Assembly: GCF_025562755.1 (NCBI RefSeq)
Contig: NZ_CP103300.1
Span: 2,915,001 to 2,979,000, forward strand
Direction of reading: 5' to 3'
DNA length: 64,000 bases
Source of the DNA: Endozoicomonas euniceicola
Lineage (GTDB): Bacteria; Pseudomonadota; Gammaproteobacteria; Pseudomonadales; Endozoicomonadaceae
The position numbers and the translations under genes are program-made. Below are positions 34,497 to 42,383 of this stretch, piece after piece (the first letter of the stretch is position 1; each line of letters begins with the position of its first letter). The notes under the pieces were generated by a model, which was not told the origin of the DNA, did not search any database, and worked only from the letters and a program-made list of their open reading frames with translations.

Positions 34497-36152
34497 ATGA
34501 TCAAGATTCCGAATTTTATGATATACAAACGAATAGCTGTTGCTTCTGCTGCGGCACTCATGCTCAGCCTCAATGCCTTTGCAAACACCCCTATGCCAGC
34601 ACCAGAAACCTCTGGCCCTGAAGTGGTTGAAAAAGCCACCATTCACCCGGTATTCGGACAAAACCTTTTCAGCGGTTTTCGTAAAGCCGAGTTCAAAGGC
34701 TTTAACCCCGAGTACAAACTGGCGATTGGTGACAAAATCACCCTGCAAATGTGGGGAGCCTATGAGGTGTCTGTTGAATTAACCGTTGATGCCCAGGGCA
34801 ATGTGTTTATCCCACAGGTTGGCCCGGTTCGGCTGCAAGGCGTTGCCAATAAAGACCTGAATAAAGTCGTTGAGAAAAAAGTTCGCAGTGTTTATCAGAG
34901 CAATGTGAACCTCTATGCCAGCCTGAACGCTACGGAACCCGTTAAACTGTTTGTCACCGGTTTTGTTCAGTCGCCGGGTCTTTATGGTGGTTTTTCCTCG
35001 GATTCTATTCTGGCCTTTCTGGCCAAGTCCGGCGGTATACGTCCGGAGTCTGGTAGTTACCTGAATGTTGAGCTGAAGCGGGGCAACAAAACCCGTGCGT
35101 TCTTTAATCTTTATGATTTCCTGCTGACAGGCACCATTGAGCAGGTACAGCTGCAGGATGGTGACACCCTGGTGGTAAACGGTCGTCAGGGCGTAGCGGC
35201 CTTTGATGGATTGGTGGAAAACCCCGTTCAGATCGAATTTGCCGGTGGTGAAATTGCCCTTAATGACGCTTTGCAAATGGTCGGCCTGATGCCGGAAGCG
35301 ACCCATGTTCGCATTAGTCGTAACCAGCTGGCTAAACGTAATGTGGATTATCTGCCACTGACTGATGCAAAAAAGGTAATGATCAGCAGCGGCGATGAAG
35401 TCAATGTTGTGTCGGACAAAATGCCGGGTACGATCAGTGTTGCCGTAGAAGGGGAACACAACGGTCAGGCGATTTATATCCTGCCTTATGGCAGCACCAT
35501 GAATGACCTGATGGCCAGGTTGCAGCCTAACGAACGCTCCAATATTGAAGCCATGCAGCTGTTCCGGGAAGAAGTCGCCCAGCGTCAAAAGGCGATGCTG
35601 GACGTACAACTGCAACAACTGGAACAGGCTGCCCTGTCTGCCCGAAGCAAAAGTGTCGGGGAAGCCCAGTTAAGAAAGTCGGATGCCGAATCCATTCTTC
35701 AATTTGTGAACAGAGCCAGACAGGTGAAGCCACGGGGACAGGTGCTGCTTGGTCACAACGACAACCGCATGGACGTGATGCTGAAGGATCAGGACCGGAT
35801 TATTATTCCGAATAAAACCGTTCTGATACAGGTACATGGTGAAGTGATGTTCCCGAACGCCATGGTGTTTGATGAAGGAAGCGTTATAGACGACTACGTT
35901 AATGCTTCCGGTGGTTACTCACAAAAAGCCGACCAGTCTCGCGTGTTGGTCCTGCATCGGGACGGAACCATCTCCCGCATTGAATACAAAAACGGTTGGT
36001 TTAATAAAGGGCTGGCGAAATACGATGTGCAGCCGGGTGATGAAATTCTGGTGATGCCGCAGGTTGATGAGAAAACCATGCAGTACACCAGCGATGTGAT
36101 GCGGGTGATTTACCAGGTGGCGATGAGCGCGGCAGTGGTACTGAGGTTTTAG
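34497..36152 (+). CDS. kpsD: Capsule polysaccharide outer-membrane export protein KpsD
   Basis: A 551-aa Wza/KpsD family protein that forms the outer-membrane exit for capsule. The signal peptide is visible (IAVASAAALMLSLNAFA, cleavage before NTP). The Poly_export domain follows (YKLAIGDKITLQMWG ... DAQGNVFIPQVGPVRLQGV), then SLBB-type beta-grasp repeats (KLFVTGFVQSPGLYGGFSSD; VLIQVHGEVMFPNAMVFDEG). The length matches E. coli KpsD. There is no lipobox Cys, also as in KpsD. It is separated from kpsE by the fic-like gene and the four-helix-bundle cassette. ATG 34497 is used; ATG 34518 is an alternative. Confidence 0.92.
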   Translation: MIKIPNFMIYKRIAVASAAALMLSLNAFANTPMPAPETSGPEVVEKATIHPVFGQNLFSGFRKAEFKGFNPEYKLAIGDKITLQMWGAYEVSVELTVDAQGNVFIPQVGPVRLQGVANKDLNKVVEKKVRSVYQSNVNLYASLNATEPVKLFVTGFVQSPGLYGGFSSDSILAFLAKSGGIRPESGSYLNVELKRGNKTRAFFNLYDFLLTGTIEQVQLQDGDTLVVNGRQGVAAFDGLVENPVQIEFAGGEIALNDALQMVGLMPEATHVRISRNQLAKRNVDYLPLTDAKKVMISSGDEVNVVSDKMPGTISVAVEGEHNGQAIYILPYGSTMNDLMARLQPNERSNIEAMQLFREEVAQRQKAMLDVQLQQLEQAALSARSKSVGEAQLRKSDAESILQFVNRARQVKPRGQVLLGHNDNRMDVMLKDQDRIIIPNKTVLIQVHGEVMFPNAMVFDEGSVIDDYVNASGGYSQKADQSRVLVLHRDGTISRIEYKNGWFNKGLAKYDVQPGDEILVMPQVDEKTMQYTSDVMRVIYQVAMSAAVVLRF

Positions 36153-36188
36153 TCGGTACTGTCTTAAAACCTATTAGGTAGCAAAAAA

Positions 36189-36243
36189 GATATAATGGTA
36201 TCTGTTTTTTGGTATTGATTGCATAAAAAGATACTATAATATC
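36189..36243. promoter_or_regulatory. Probable HipB operator (first hipBA module)
   Basis: GATATAATGGTATC (36189-36202) and GATACTATAATATC (36230-36243) are inverted copies of one dyad-like motif just before hipB. HipB-type repressors autoregulate through such paired sites. Confidence 0.5.
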
Positions 36244-36263
36244 CATAAATAAAGGATGTTTTT

Positions 36264-36542
36264 ATGGATTTACTATCTCTGCTTACCCCGGTCGACACAC
36301 AGCAAAAGCTGGCAGATCACATTAAAAAGAAGCGCAGGCAAAAAAAGTGGTCACGTCAGGCACTGGCTGAGCGAAGCACTGTTCCGGCTTCCACCATCAA
36401 GAAGTTTGAAACCACCGGGCAAATTTCCCTGCGACAGTTTTTGTTGTTATGGCAAAGCGTTGACCGGCTTGATGCGCTGGTTGCTCTTACCCGTGAAAGC
36501 GTGGCAGAGCCAACCAGCATTGAAGAGGTACTGAAAAGATGA
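36264..36542 (+). CDS. HipB-like HTH antitoxin/regulator
   Basis: A 92-aa Xre-type protein. The helix-turn-helix is RKKWSRQALAERSTVPASTIKKFE with an ARG/Q-rich lead-in (IKKKRRQ). Overlap of 4 bp with the downstream HipA start (ATGA) is typical of hipBA pairs. It belongs to a different HipB subfamily from the two 80-aa copies at 38597 and 42384. Confidence 0.87.
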   Translation: MDLLSLLTPVDTQQKLADHIKKKRRQKKWSRQALAERSTVPASTIKKFETTGQISLRQFLLLWQSVDRLDALVALTRESVAEPTSIEEVLKR

Positions 36543-37816
36543 GTACTCAAAAGCTGGATGTTCATCGCTGCTTCAGTAATGGTCAGCAACACTTTGTGGG
36601 ACAGCTGGCTCAAAACCGGCAGGGTATTTATTTTCAATACGATGAAGACTACCTGAAGCAGTTTAACAGTCTGTCGCCTTTTACATTGGCCTTTAACAGT
36701 ACATTGCATAAAGCGCCCGAAATGCCCCATCAGGGTTTGCACGGTGTGTTCGCAGATTCACTGCCTGATGGCTGGGGACTGTTGTTGATGGATCGGGTAT
36801 TTCGTCAACATGGCCTATTACCTCAACAGATTACTCCCCTGGAACGCCTGGCGTATGTAGGACAAAGGGGGATGGGCAGCTTAAGCTACTCCCCGGTTTC
36901 CGATTATACGACCAAAGACGATAAAGCATTACAGGCTGTTTCAGTGCTGGGGCAGGAAGCCCGACGTATTTACGAAGGTCAGACTGAAGAAGTACTGGCC
37001 GCCCTTGCCAGTGCCGGTGGTTCAGGTGGTGCCAGACCCAAAGCCATGATCTACCTTGACCCTGATGATGCGAAGTGTGTGAGTACATCGGCTGAGTCAG
37101 GCTTAACCCCCTGGCTGATTAAGTTTACTTCGCAGAACTTGCCTCTGGGGCATGAAGAAGGCTTGTGCGAAGCCGCCTGGCTCACCATGGCAAAAGAAGC
37201 AGGTATCACAGTTCCCACATGGACACTGATTCACGAAACAGGCAACCCTGAAGCAAAGGGCTGGCTTGCGCTGAAGCGCTTTGATTGTCCGAATGAACAA
37301 CCCGCTGGGCGTTATCATATGCACACCCTGTGTGGCTTAATGGACGCTGATTTCAGGCAACCTTCCATGGATTATGAAGACCTGATTAAAGTCACCCAGG
37401 TTGTGTGCCAAAGTCCGGCAGCGGCTCAGGAGCAATTTACACGAGCACTGTTTAACCTGTTTTCACTCAACCAGGATGACCACACTAAAAACTGGTCCTT
37501 TCTAATGGACGACGATGGTCAGTGGACTGTAGCCCCCTTTTATGATGTTACATTCAGTCCGTCACCTTACAGCCAGCACATGACCGCTTTTTGTGGTTAC
37601 GGCAACCAACCTCCGGCAAAGGTTATTCAAAAGTTGGCAGAGCTGGCCAACTTTGGTAGTTGGAGTCAGGCAAAACAATGTATTGAGCAAGTGGCCGATG
37701 CTGTAGCCAGCTGGCCCGATCTGGCAAAGCAACTAAGCATCAAGACGACAACACAATGTCTGATCAGCCAGCAATTAAACGACTGCTGGCAACAGAATAA
37801 GCAGCTGCTTAAGTGA
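36539..37816 (+). CDS. hipA: HipA-type serine/threonine kinase toxin
   Basis: A 425-aa kinase of the persistence toxin family; E. coli HipA phosphorylates glutamyl-tRNA synthetase. N-subdomain (residues about 10-110: HGVFADSLPDGWGLLLMDR), kinase P-loop-like GGSGGARPKAMI, catalytic loop NQDDHTKNWSF (Asp313/314) and Mg-binding APFYDVTFSP are all present, so it should be active. It is the closest of the three to canonical HipA in length. Confidence 0.92.
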   Translation: MSTQKLDVHRCFSNGQQHFVGQLAQNRQGIYFQYDEDYLKQFNSLSPFTLAFNSTLHKAPEMPHQGLHGVFADSLPDGWGLLLMDRVFRQHGLLPQQITPLERLAYVGQRGMGSLSYSPVSDYTTKDDKALQAVSVLGQEARRIYEGQTEEVLAALASAGGSGGARPKAMIYLDPDDAKCVSTSAESGLTPWLIKFTSQNLPLGHEEGLCEAAWLTMAKEAGITVPTWTLIHETGNPEAKGWLALKRFDCPNEQPAGRYHMHTLCGLMDADFRQPSMDYEDLIKVTQVVCQSPAAAQEQFTRALFNLFSLNQDDHTKNWSFLMDDDGQWTVAPFYDVTFSPSPYSQHMTAFCGYGNQPPAKVIQKLAELANFGSWSQAKQCIEQVADAVASWPDLAKQLSIKTTTQCLISQQLNDCWQQNKQLLK

Positions 37817-37880
37817 AACAGCACTTTTCTATACAGGTCAGTATGATGTGCTGTTTAAGTCGGGGGGGATGACAGAGGCT
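37817..37880 (+). pseudogene. Remnant of a fic operon (operator plus internal scrap)
   Basis: AAACAGCACTTTTCTATACA matches the sequence just before the fic gene at 44857, and CTGTTTAAGTCGGGGG followed by ATGACAG matches codons inside that gene (around 45076). The roughly 200 bp between these two pieces are missing. This looks like the scar of a second fic copy directly after hipA. Confidence 0.6.
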
Positions 37881-37893
37881 CTGTTTGCCAAAA

Positions 37894-37941
37894 TTAGCAA
37901 AATCGTCGTAAACCCTCGCCCAATGCGGGCGGGGATATAAG
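37894..37941. repeat. Solo IS200/IS605 left-end fragment
   Basis: 48 bp identical to 28370-28417, including the CCCTCGCCC / GGGCGGGG hairpin, without a transposase or a right end nearby. It lies 38 bp before the Phd-type antitoxin gene. Confidence 0.85.
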
Positions 37942-37978
37942 CTATTGTCAGCTAACTACCGTTAAAGAGGGTTTTGTA

Positions 37979-38290
37979 ATGCCAGAGCCATCCACATCTG
38001 ACAAGGTTATCAACATGCACGAAGCAAAAAGCCGCTTATCCCAGCTGGGTGAGCTGGCCTGGCGTGGTGAGCGGGTGGTGATCTCAAAAGCTGGCAAGCC
38101 CTATCTGGAACTGGTTCCGTACCGAAAAAGAGAAGTACGCAAACCCGGTCGATTCAATGGCAAAATCCAGATAGCCGATGATTTTGACCAAACTGGTGAA
38201 GGTATCATTCAATTATTCGAGGGCAACGAGCAAGCCCCTCGGGTTGTCAGGCAGGCTATTTCACGATTTATGTTTGCGATCTCTATGTAA
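37979..38290 (+). CDS. Phd/YefM (VapB-like) antitoxin, orphan
   Basis: A 103-aa protein with the Phd fold start VINMHEAKSRLSQLGELAWRGERVVISKAGKPYLELVPY, then the toxin-binding tail ADDFDQTGEGIIQLFEGN. In complete systems a PIN-domain toxin follows at this point. Here the last 20 residues (EQAPRVVRQAISRFMFAISM) look random and no toxin follows, so the toxin has been lost. The end overlaps a small gene on the other strand. Confidence 0.8.
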   Translation: MPEPSTSDKVINMHEAKSRLSQLGELAWRGERVVISKAGKPYLELVPYRKREVRKPGRFNGKIQIADDFDQTGEGIIQLFEGNEQAPRVVRQAISRFMFAISM

Positions 38291-38374
38291 CTGCCATCGC
38301 ACCCAGAGAGCGACTAAAACCGTGGCGACAAAAAAGAAGGCCATAACCTGAGTGGCGGGGGTCATATCAAACAT
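38261..38374 (-). CDS. Small single-span membrane protein (37 aa)
   Basis: A short frame, MFDMTPATQVMAFFFVATVL followed by VALWVRWQLHRDRKHKS. A strong ribosome-binding site (GGAGAG, 6 bases before ATG 38374), one hydrophobic helix and a basic tail are the marks of a real small membrane protein with the C-terminus inside. I do not recognise the family. It overlaps the 3' end of the orphan antitoxin gene by 30 bp on the opposite strand. Confidence 0.6.
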   Translation of the reverse strand: MFDMTPATQVMAFFFVATVLVALWVRWQLHRDRKHKS

Positions 38375-38523
38375 GATTACTCTCCAGTATCAGGCTGCGA
38401 AGTCTGGTTTGGAAATACAAAATCTGCAACTGACTTAACTAATTAATGATGAAGTTCGAAACGGTCTCTGTTATTGATCTGGTTGAATTGTTCGGTGGTG
38501 CTTAGAACCTAATAATGAATACA

Positions 38524-38565
38524 TATATAGTCAAAATAGTATTTTCAGGCTATTTTGACTATATA
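38524..38565. promoter_or_regulatory. Palindromic operator of hipBA copy A
   Basis: TATATAGTCAAAATAG (38524-38539) and CTATTTTGACTATATA (38550-38565) are perfect 16-bp arms about 30 bp before hipB. HipB autoregulation at this site is likely. Confidence 0.7.
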
Positions 38566-38596
38566 TAAGGTCATATAGGTTCCTATTGGTGCCATC

Positions 38597-38839
38597 ATGG
38601 AGAACATAGGCAAAACATTCAAAGCCCGGCGGAAATCCAAAGGCTGGACTCAGACCGAACTGGCAAAGCGTGCCGGAACGACCCGAAGTGTGGTGTCTGC
38701 CATTGAGAATGGCCGCTACCGTGGCGCATTATGGGCGTTGACTAACTGCCTGGGTTTGCTGGAGCTTGAGCTGTCCGTCAAAGAAGCCACAAGGCCGACC
38801 TGGTACGAACTGGACGAACTCTTTGGGGACGATGAATGA
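38597..38839 (+). CDS. hipB: HipB-like antitoxin, copy A
   Basis: An 80-aa Xre-type repressor/antitoxin: IGKTFKARRKSKGWTQTELA then TTRSVVSAIENGRYRGALW, with an acidic C-terminus (LDELFGDDE) that may bind HipA. It overlaps hipA by 4 bp. It differs from copy B by one residue (Ala/Thr before the G-T-T-R segment). Confidence 0.93.
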   Translation: MENIGKTFKARRKSKGWTQTELAKRAGTTRSVVSAIENGRYRGALWALTNCLGLLELELSVKEATRPTWYELDELFGDDE

Positions 38840-40077
38840 AAGCCTTCCATAACTGGCCCGATAAAATAAACCCTGTTTATGTTCATACCCCACAGAGGCA
38901 GGCGGGTACTTTAAGCTTCGAACGTGGTTCCTACGCCTTTTCTTACCACGCTGACTCCAGTGAAGATATTTCGCTGACCATGCCGCAACAGGTAGCGTCG
39001 TATAACAGTGGGGTTTTACACCCTGTATTTCAGATGAATATCCCGGAAGGTTATGTACGGGAAAGGCTAACGGAAAAACTGCGCCGTTATGTAAAAGTAA
39101 ACGACATGCTGTTTCTGGCGCTTCAACAGCATTGCGGTATTGGGCGCTTGTCTTACAAAAGTGACCTGATTATAGAAACTGAAAACCATGACAGCCTTGA
39201 GTCTCTGGTTAACTGGGACAGCCGCGAGAGTGCTTTTGAATACTTGCTCGATAAATACCTGCTTAACACCGCCGCCATTTCCGGAGTGCAGCCAAAGCTG
39301 CTGGTAAACACACAAAAGCCCAGTGAAAAGGGAACACTGATCGAGCCGGAGCTGATTGTTAAAACCGGTGGCGACGATTATGAGAATCTCGCACTCAACG
39401 AATATGTCTGCATGAGCATTGCCAGGGCTTGCGGCATCAGCGTTCCTGAGTTCTGGCTGTCAAAGAATAACGAACTGTTCATTATGAAGCGGTTTGACCT
39501 GAAAAACGGGCAGGCACTGGGCATGGAAGATTTCGCGGTGCTCATGAAAAAATCAGGGGACGATAAGTATCTGGGTTCCTATGAGAACGTAGCGAAAGTT
39601 GTGCAGCTGTATACAAGAGATGTAGAGCAGACCCGGCGTATTTTCGATTACGTCGCCATCAGCTGTTTACTGGGCAATGGTGACGCGCACCTGAAGAATT
39701 TTGCACTTCTCTACGACAACATAAATCCTGTCAGTGGCTTGAGGCTTTCTCCTTTATACGACGTTGTAAATACAACCGTCTATGAAACAGACTCCCATGA
39801 TTTAGCTCTAAAAATGGACAAAAGCCGGGAATTTCCCGACAGAGACCGACTAATTCGCTACGGTAAAAGCATTGGGGTTGAAAACCCTGAACAACGGCTG
39901 GAAGAAATGGCGGATATTGCCAGAGATTTTATTGACCACTTTGATCGCTGGTCACTTTTTCCTGCGCTAAAAACTACGCTGCAAGCGTCTGTCTCAAGAG
40001 CAATGTCAACCTCTGATGTGGGCGTTCGATTCAATGTTAAACGCAGTAAAAAACGCAAGACCGACCGATATCTGTAA
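38836..40077 (+). CDS. hipA: HipA-type kinase toxin, copy A
   Basis: A 413-aa HipA homologue. It contains the N-subdomain region (MNIPEGYVRERLTEKLRRY), P-loop-like AISGVQPKLLV, EYVCMSIARACGISVPEF, the catalytic loop GNGDAHLKNFALL (Asp283, His285, Asn288) and the Mg site LSPLYDVVNT. All kinase residues appear intact. It is nearly identical to copy B at 42623. The coiled-coil gene points towards it from 50 bp downstream. Confidence 0.92.
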   Translation: MKAFHNWPDKINPVYVHTPQRQAGTLSFERGSYAFSYHADSSEDISLTMPQQVASYNSGVLHPVFQMNIPEGYVRERLTEKLRRYVKVNDMLFLALQQHCGIGRLSYKSDLIIETENHDSLESLVNWDSRESAFEYLLDKYLLNTAAISGVQPKLLVNTQKPSEKGTLIEPELIVKTGGDDYENLALNEYVCMSIARACGISVPEFWLSKNNELFIMKRFDLKNGQALGMEDFAVLMKKSGDDKYLGSYENVAKVVQLYTRDVEQTRRIFDYVAISCLLGNGDAHLKNFALLYDNINPVSGLRLSPLYDVVNTTVYETDSHDLALKMDKSREFPDRDRLIRYGKSIGVENPEQRLEEMADIARDFIDHFDRWSLFPALKTTLQASVSRAMSTSDVGVRFNVKRSKKRKTDRYL

Positions 40078-40127
40078 ACGGTTCACCAGATACCTTCGCA
40101 CTGGTGAACCACTCATCAGTTGGTGGG

Positions 40128-40700
40128 CTAATTGGCAGGAAGGGATTGGCGAATTAAGAGTTCTAGCTGGTCAAAACGTTTTTCCAGCTGGTCGAAGCGT
40201 TTATCGTGCTGGTCGAAGCGTTTATCGTGCTGGTCGAAGCGTTTATCGTGCTGATCGAAGCGTTTATCGTGCTGGTCAAAGCGTTTATCTTGTTGATCAA
40301 ATCGCTCCCGGGTTTCTTTAACAAACTCATTGTGCTGCTCGTCTGCTCGCCTGAACCCTGCATGTGTCGCTTCCGCAAGTGCTTTAACGCAAGCGGTTAA
40401 GCTCTGAACATCTGACTTTATGTCTTCAACATCAGTTTTTACGGATTCAACATCAGTTTTTACGGATTCAACATCAGCCTTTAAGTCTCCAATGTCGGCT
40501 TTTACGGCTTCAACGTCCAATTTCACGCCTGCAACATCAGATTTTACACTTGCAACATCCAGCTTCAGGGAAGCTATATCGTGCTGGTTGGTAAGGGCGA
40601 TGTTTTTTATATCTGCACACACTCTGGCCAGGCCATGCAAACAGGCATCTGTTTGCTTATGGTGTTCTTCAAGTTTTTCGACTCTGCACTCAAGGTTCAT
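40128..40700 (-). CDS. Long coiled-coil protein with heptad repeats, hipBA-associated
   Basis: A 190-aa protein from ATG 40700 (AAAGGT ribosome-binding site; ATG 40733 lacks one). N-terminal 45 residues include a Cys-containing head (KQTDACLHGLARVCADIKN), then a first coiled coil of V-x-x-V-K-x-D heptads (residues about 48-100) and a second of about eight K-R-F-D-Q-H-D heptads (about 130-185). The heptads are encoded by 21-bp DNA repeats. There is no signal peptide or membrane span. It is convergent with hipA and duplicated together with hipBA, which hints at a functional link. The family is not recognised. Confidence 0.75.
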   Translation of the reverse strand: MNLECRVEKLEEHHKQTDACLHGLARVCADIKNIALTNQHDIASLKLDVASVKSDVAGVKLDVEAVKADIGDLKADVESVKTDVESVKTDVEDIKSDVQSLTACVKALAEATHAGFRRADEQHNEFVKETRERFDQQDKRFDQHDKRFDQHDKRFDQHDKRFDQHDKRFDQLEKRFDQLELLIRQSLPAN

Positions 40701-40843
40701 ACAGCTTACCTTTCTTATTTGATTTTCGGACATTGAGCATAGCAGAGAAGAGACACTTGGCTCGTTGTGTTTATTGATTTCGGTAGCTCTTCAACAGCAA
40801 GGTGTTAAAATCCCTTTAATGCAGCACATTCTGAAGACAAACC

Positions 40844-41251
40844 ATGCTACCAAAAACAACCTGCTCCCATATCATTCAATACCTGAAGTCAGAGTTTAAA
40901 GAGTCTTTGCAAGGGATTGTTCTGTATGGCAGTCAGGCAGCAGGCAAGGCCACAGAGCGCAGTGATATTGATCTGGCTGTATTGTTGAACCGGAATATAT
41001 CGCAATACCCTTTATGGAATACTGCCCAGACACTGGCCTGCCAGCTTAAGAAAGACGTTGATCTGATCAGCCTGAGAAAGGCAACCACGGTTTTGCAAAA
41101 AGAAGTAGTAGAGCATGGCAACTGGTTGCTGAAGAGTGATGAATTTGCCTGTAACCTGTTTGAGACCCATGTATTTTCGCAGTATCAGCAGTTACAGGAA
41201 GATCGCCGGGAAATCATCGACGACTTAATAGGCAGGATTAAAAATGGATGA
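40844..41251 (+). CDS. mntA: MntA-type minimal nucleotidyltransferase antitoxin
   Basis: A 135-aa MNT protein. The motif GSx10DxD is complete (Gly29-Ser30, Asp41, Asp43 in the ATERSDIDLAV segment). In characterised pairs MntA adenylylates a Tyr of HepT and so silences it. It overlaps the next gene by 8 bp. Confidence 0.92.
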   Translation: MLPKTTCSHIIQYLKSEFKESLQGIVLYGSQAAGKATERSDIDLAVLLNRNISQYPLWNTAQTLACQLKKDVDLISLRKATTVLQKEVVEHGNWLLKSDEFACNLFETHVFSQYQQLQEDRREIIDDLIGRIKNG

Positions 41252-41654
41252 CGTGATTCTCAATAAGTACGCCATTATCCAGCGTTGTCTTATGCGCATC
41301 AGGGAAGAGTACGTTGGCCATGAAAACGAGCTGACCACCAATTTCACCCGGCAGGACTCCATCATCCTGAATATTCAACGGGCTTCCCAGGCTGCACTTG
41401 ACCTGTCCAACCGGATTATACGGCTGAAACAGTTACCGGTTCCCCAGGAAAGCAGGGAATCATTTTCGATTTTATCCGACCACAGTCTTGTATCCACTAC
41501 CCTGACGGACAGCATGATGAAAATGGTCGGGTTTCGTAACATTGCCGTACATGAGTATCAGAAGCTTAACCTCGATATTCTCAAAGCGGTTATCGAACAG
41601 CATGTTCAGGACATAGAACGGTTTGCGGTTGAAGTTATGAAGTCTGTCGATTAA
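41244..41654 (+). CDS. hepT: HepT-type RNase toxin (HEPN, DUF86)
   Basis: A 136-aa helical HEPN protein. The catalytic Rx4HxY motif is intact: Arg98, His103, Tyr105 in FRNIAVHEY; Tyr105 is the residue MntA modifies in known systems. RASQAALDLSN is the usual central helix. It should encode an active tRNA- or mRNA-directed RNase held in check by MntA. Confidence 0.92.
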   Translation: MDDVILNKYAIIQRCLMRIREEYVGHENELTTNFTRQDSIILNIQRASQAALDLSNRIIRLKQLPVPQESRESFSILSDHSLVSTTLTDSMMKMVGFRNIAVHEYQKLNLDILKAVIEQHVQDIERFAVEVMKSVD

Positions 41655-41691
41655 AGCTCTGTCCTCAAAATTTTTATCAAGTATCTTGATT

Positions 41692-41709
41692 TGTATCTAT
41701 ATGGATACA
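41692..41709. promoter_or_regulatory. Palindrome upstream of higBA
   Basis: TGTATC-TATATG-GATACA lies just before the truncated toxin gene and is a likely operator for the HTH antitoxin. Confidence 0.5.
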
Positions 41710-41720
41710 TAATCAATGGT

Positions 41721-41945
41721 GTGGACTTAATTGAAACCACCAAAATTTTTGATAAATGGCTGAAAGGCTTGAAAGACCGTGCAGGCCAAGCCCGAGTTCT
41801 AATCGCTTTAAAGCGACTTGAGCTCGGGCAGACTGTGTACAGGAAATCTTTAGGTGGTGGGCTGTCAGAGCTGCGGAAGGAACTGGAGGCACAGCATGAG
41901 CAAAGACCTGAAGAAATTCGACGCATCAGAATACCTTACCGATAG
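41721..41945 (+). pseudogene. HigB/RelE-type toxin with internal deletion
   Basis: Begins as a normal addiction-module killer protein (from GTG 41721: IFDKWLKGLKDRAGQARVLI, then RLELGQTVYRKSLGGGLSELR) but jumps straight to the usual C-terminal tail (KELEAQHEQRPEEI). The stretch of about 35 residues that normally lies between, with IHYGPGYRVYF and the CGGDKSTQ core, is missing. The deletion keeps the frame but removes the RNase core, so the toxin is presumably dead. Confidence 0.75.
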
Positions 41946-42183
41946 TGAAGCCATTGCAGAATACCTTAATGCGGCAATGGAGAGTGGTGATCAGGCGCTG
42001 CTGATGGCAGCTATTGCCGATGTTGCAAAAGCAACCGGTATGCAGGCTATCGCCAGGTCATCCGGGCTGGGTCGTGAAAGCCTTTATAAAGCACTGTCTC
42101 CCGGCGCTAAGCCCCGCTTTGAAACCGTTTATAAAATCCTTCAGGCTTTGGGTGTCAGGTTATCTATGAGTGCTCAGCCATAA
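41896..42183 (+). CDS. HigA-type HTH antitoxin
   Basis: A 95-aa addiction-module antidote: MSKDLKKFDASEYLTDSEAI, then the helix-turn-helix TGMQAIARSSGLGRESLYKALS and the family ending FETVYKILQALGVRL. The start at ATG 41896 overlaps the end of the toxin frame by 50 bp, as in complete systems. It remains intact although its toxin is deleted. Confidence 0.88.
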   Translation: MSKDLKKFDASEYLTDSEAIAEYLNAAMESGDQALLMAAIADVAKATGMQAIARSSGLGRESLYKALSPGAKPRFETVYKILQALGVRLSMSAQP

Positions 42184-42310
42184 TCGGGAATCGGTCAGTG
42201 TAATGTGTTTTTACACTACGCAAGAACTGACCTTTGAAATCCCTGAGCCTTAAAACCTATCAGATAGTGCTGAGTTTGATGGTGGCGCTTAGAATCTAAT
42301 AATGAATACA

Positions 42311-42352
42311 TATATGGTCAAAATAGTATTTTCAGGCTATTTTGAACATATA
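42311..42352. promoter_or_regulatory. Operator of hipBA copy B
   Basis: TATATGGTCAAAATAG and CTATTTTGAACATATA: the same palindrome as in copy A, with one change in each arm, which makes the arms slightly mismatched. Confidence 0.65.
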
Positions 42353-42383
42353 TAAAGTCGTTTAGGTTTCTATTGGTGCCATC

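Larger units (their letters stand above)
38494..40749. repeat. Duplicated block, copy A (hipB-hipA-coiled coil)
   Basis: About 2.25 kb that recurs at 42281-44418 with only scattered changes in hipBA and a deletion in the coiled-coil gene. Similarity starts near GGTGGTGCTTAGAACCTAAT and stops at CATTGAGCATAGCAGAGAA. Confidence 0.92.

Noticed and set aside
40160..40310. Regular 21-bp repeats that could be taken for a CRISPR array
   Set aside because: No spacers: the units abut each other and encode K-R-F-D-Q-H-D heptads of a coiled-coil protein. No cas genes are present.
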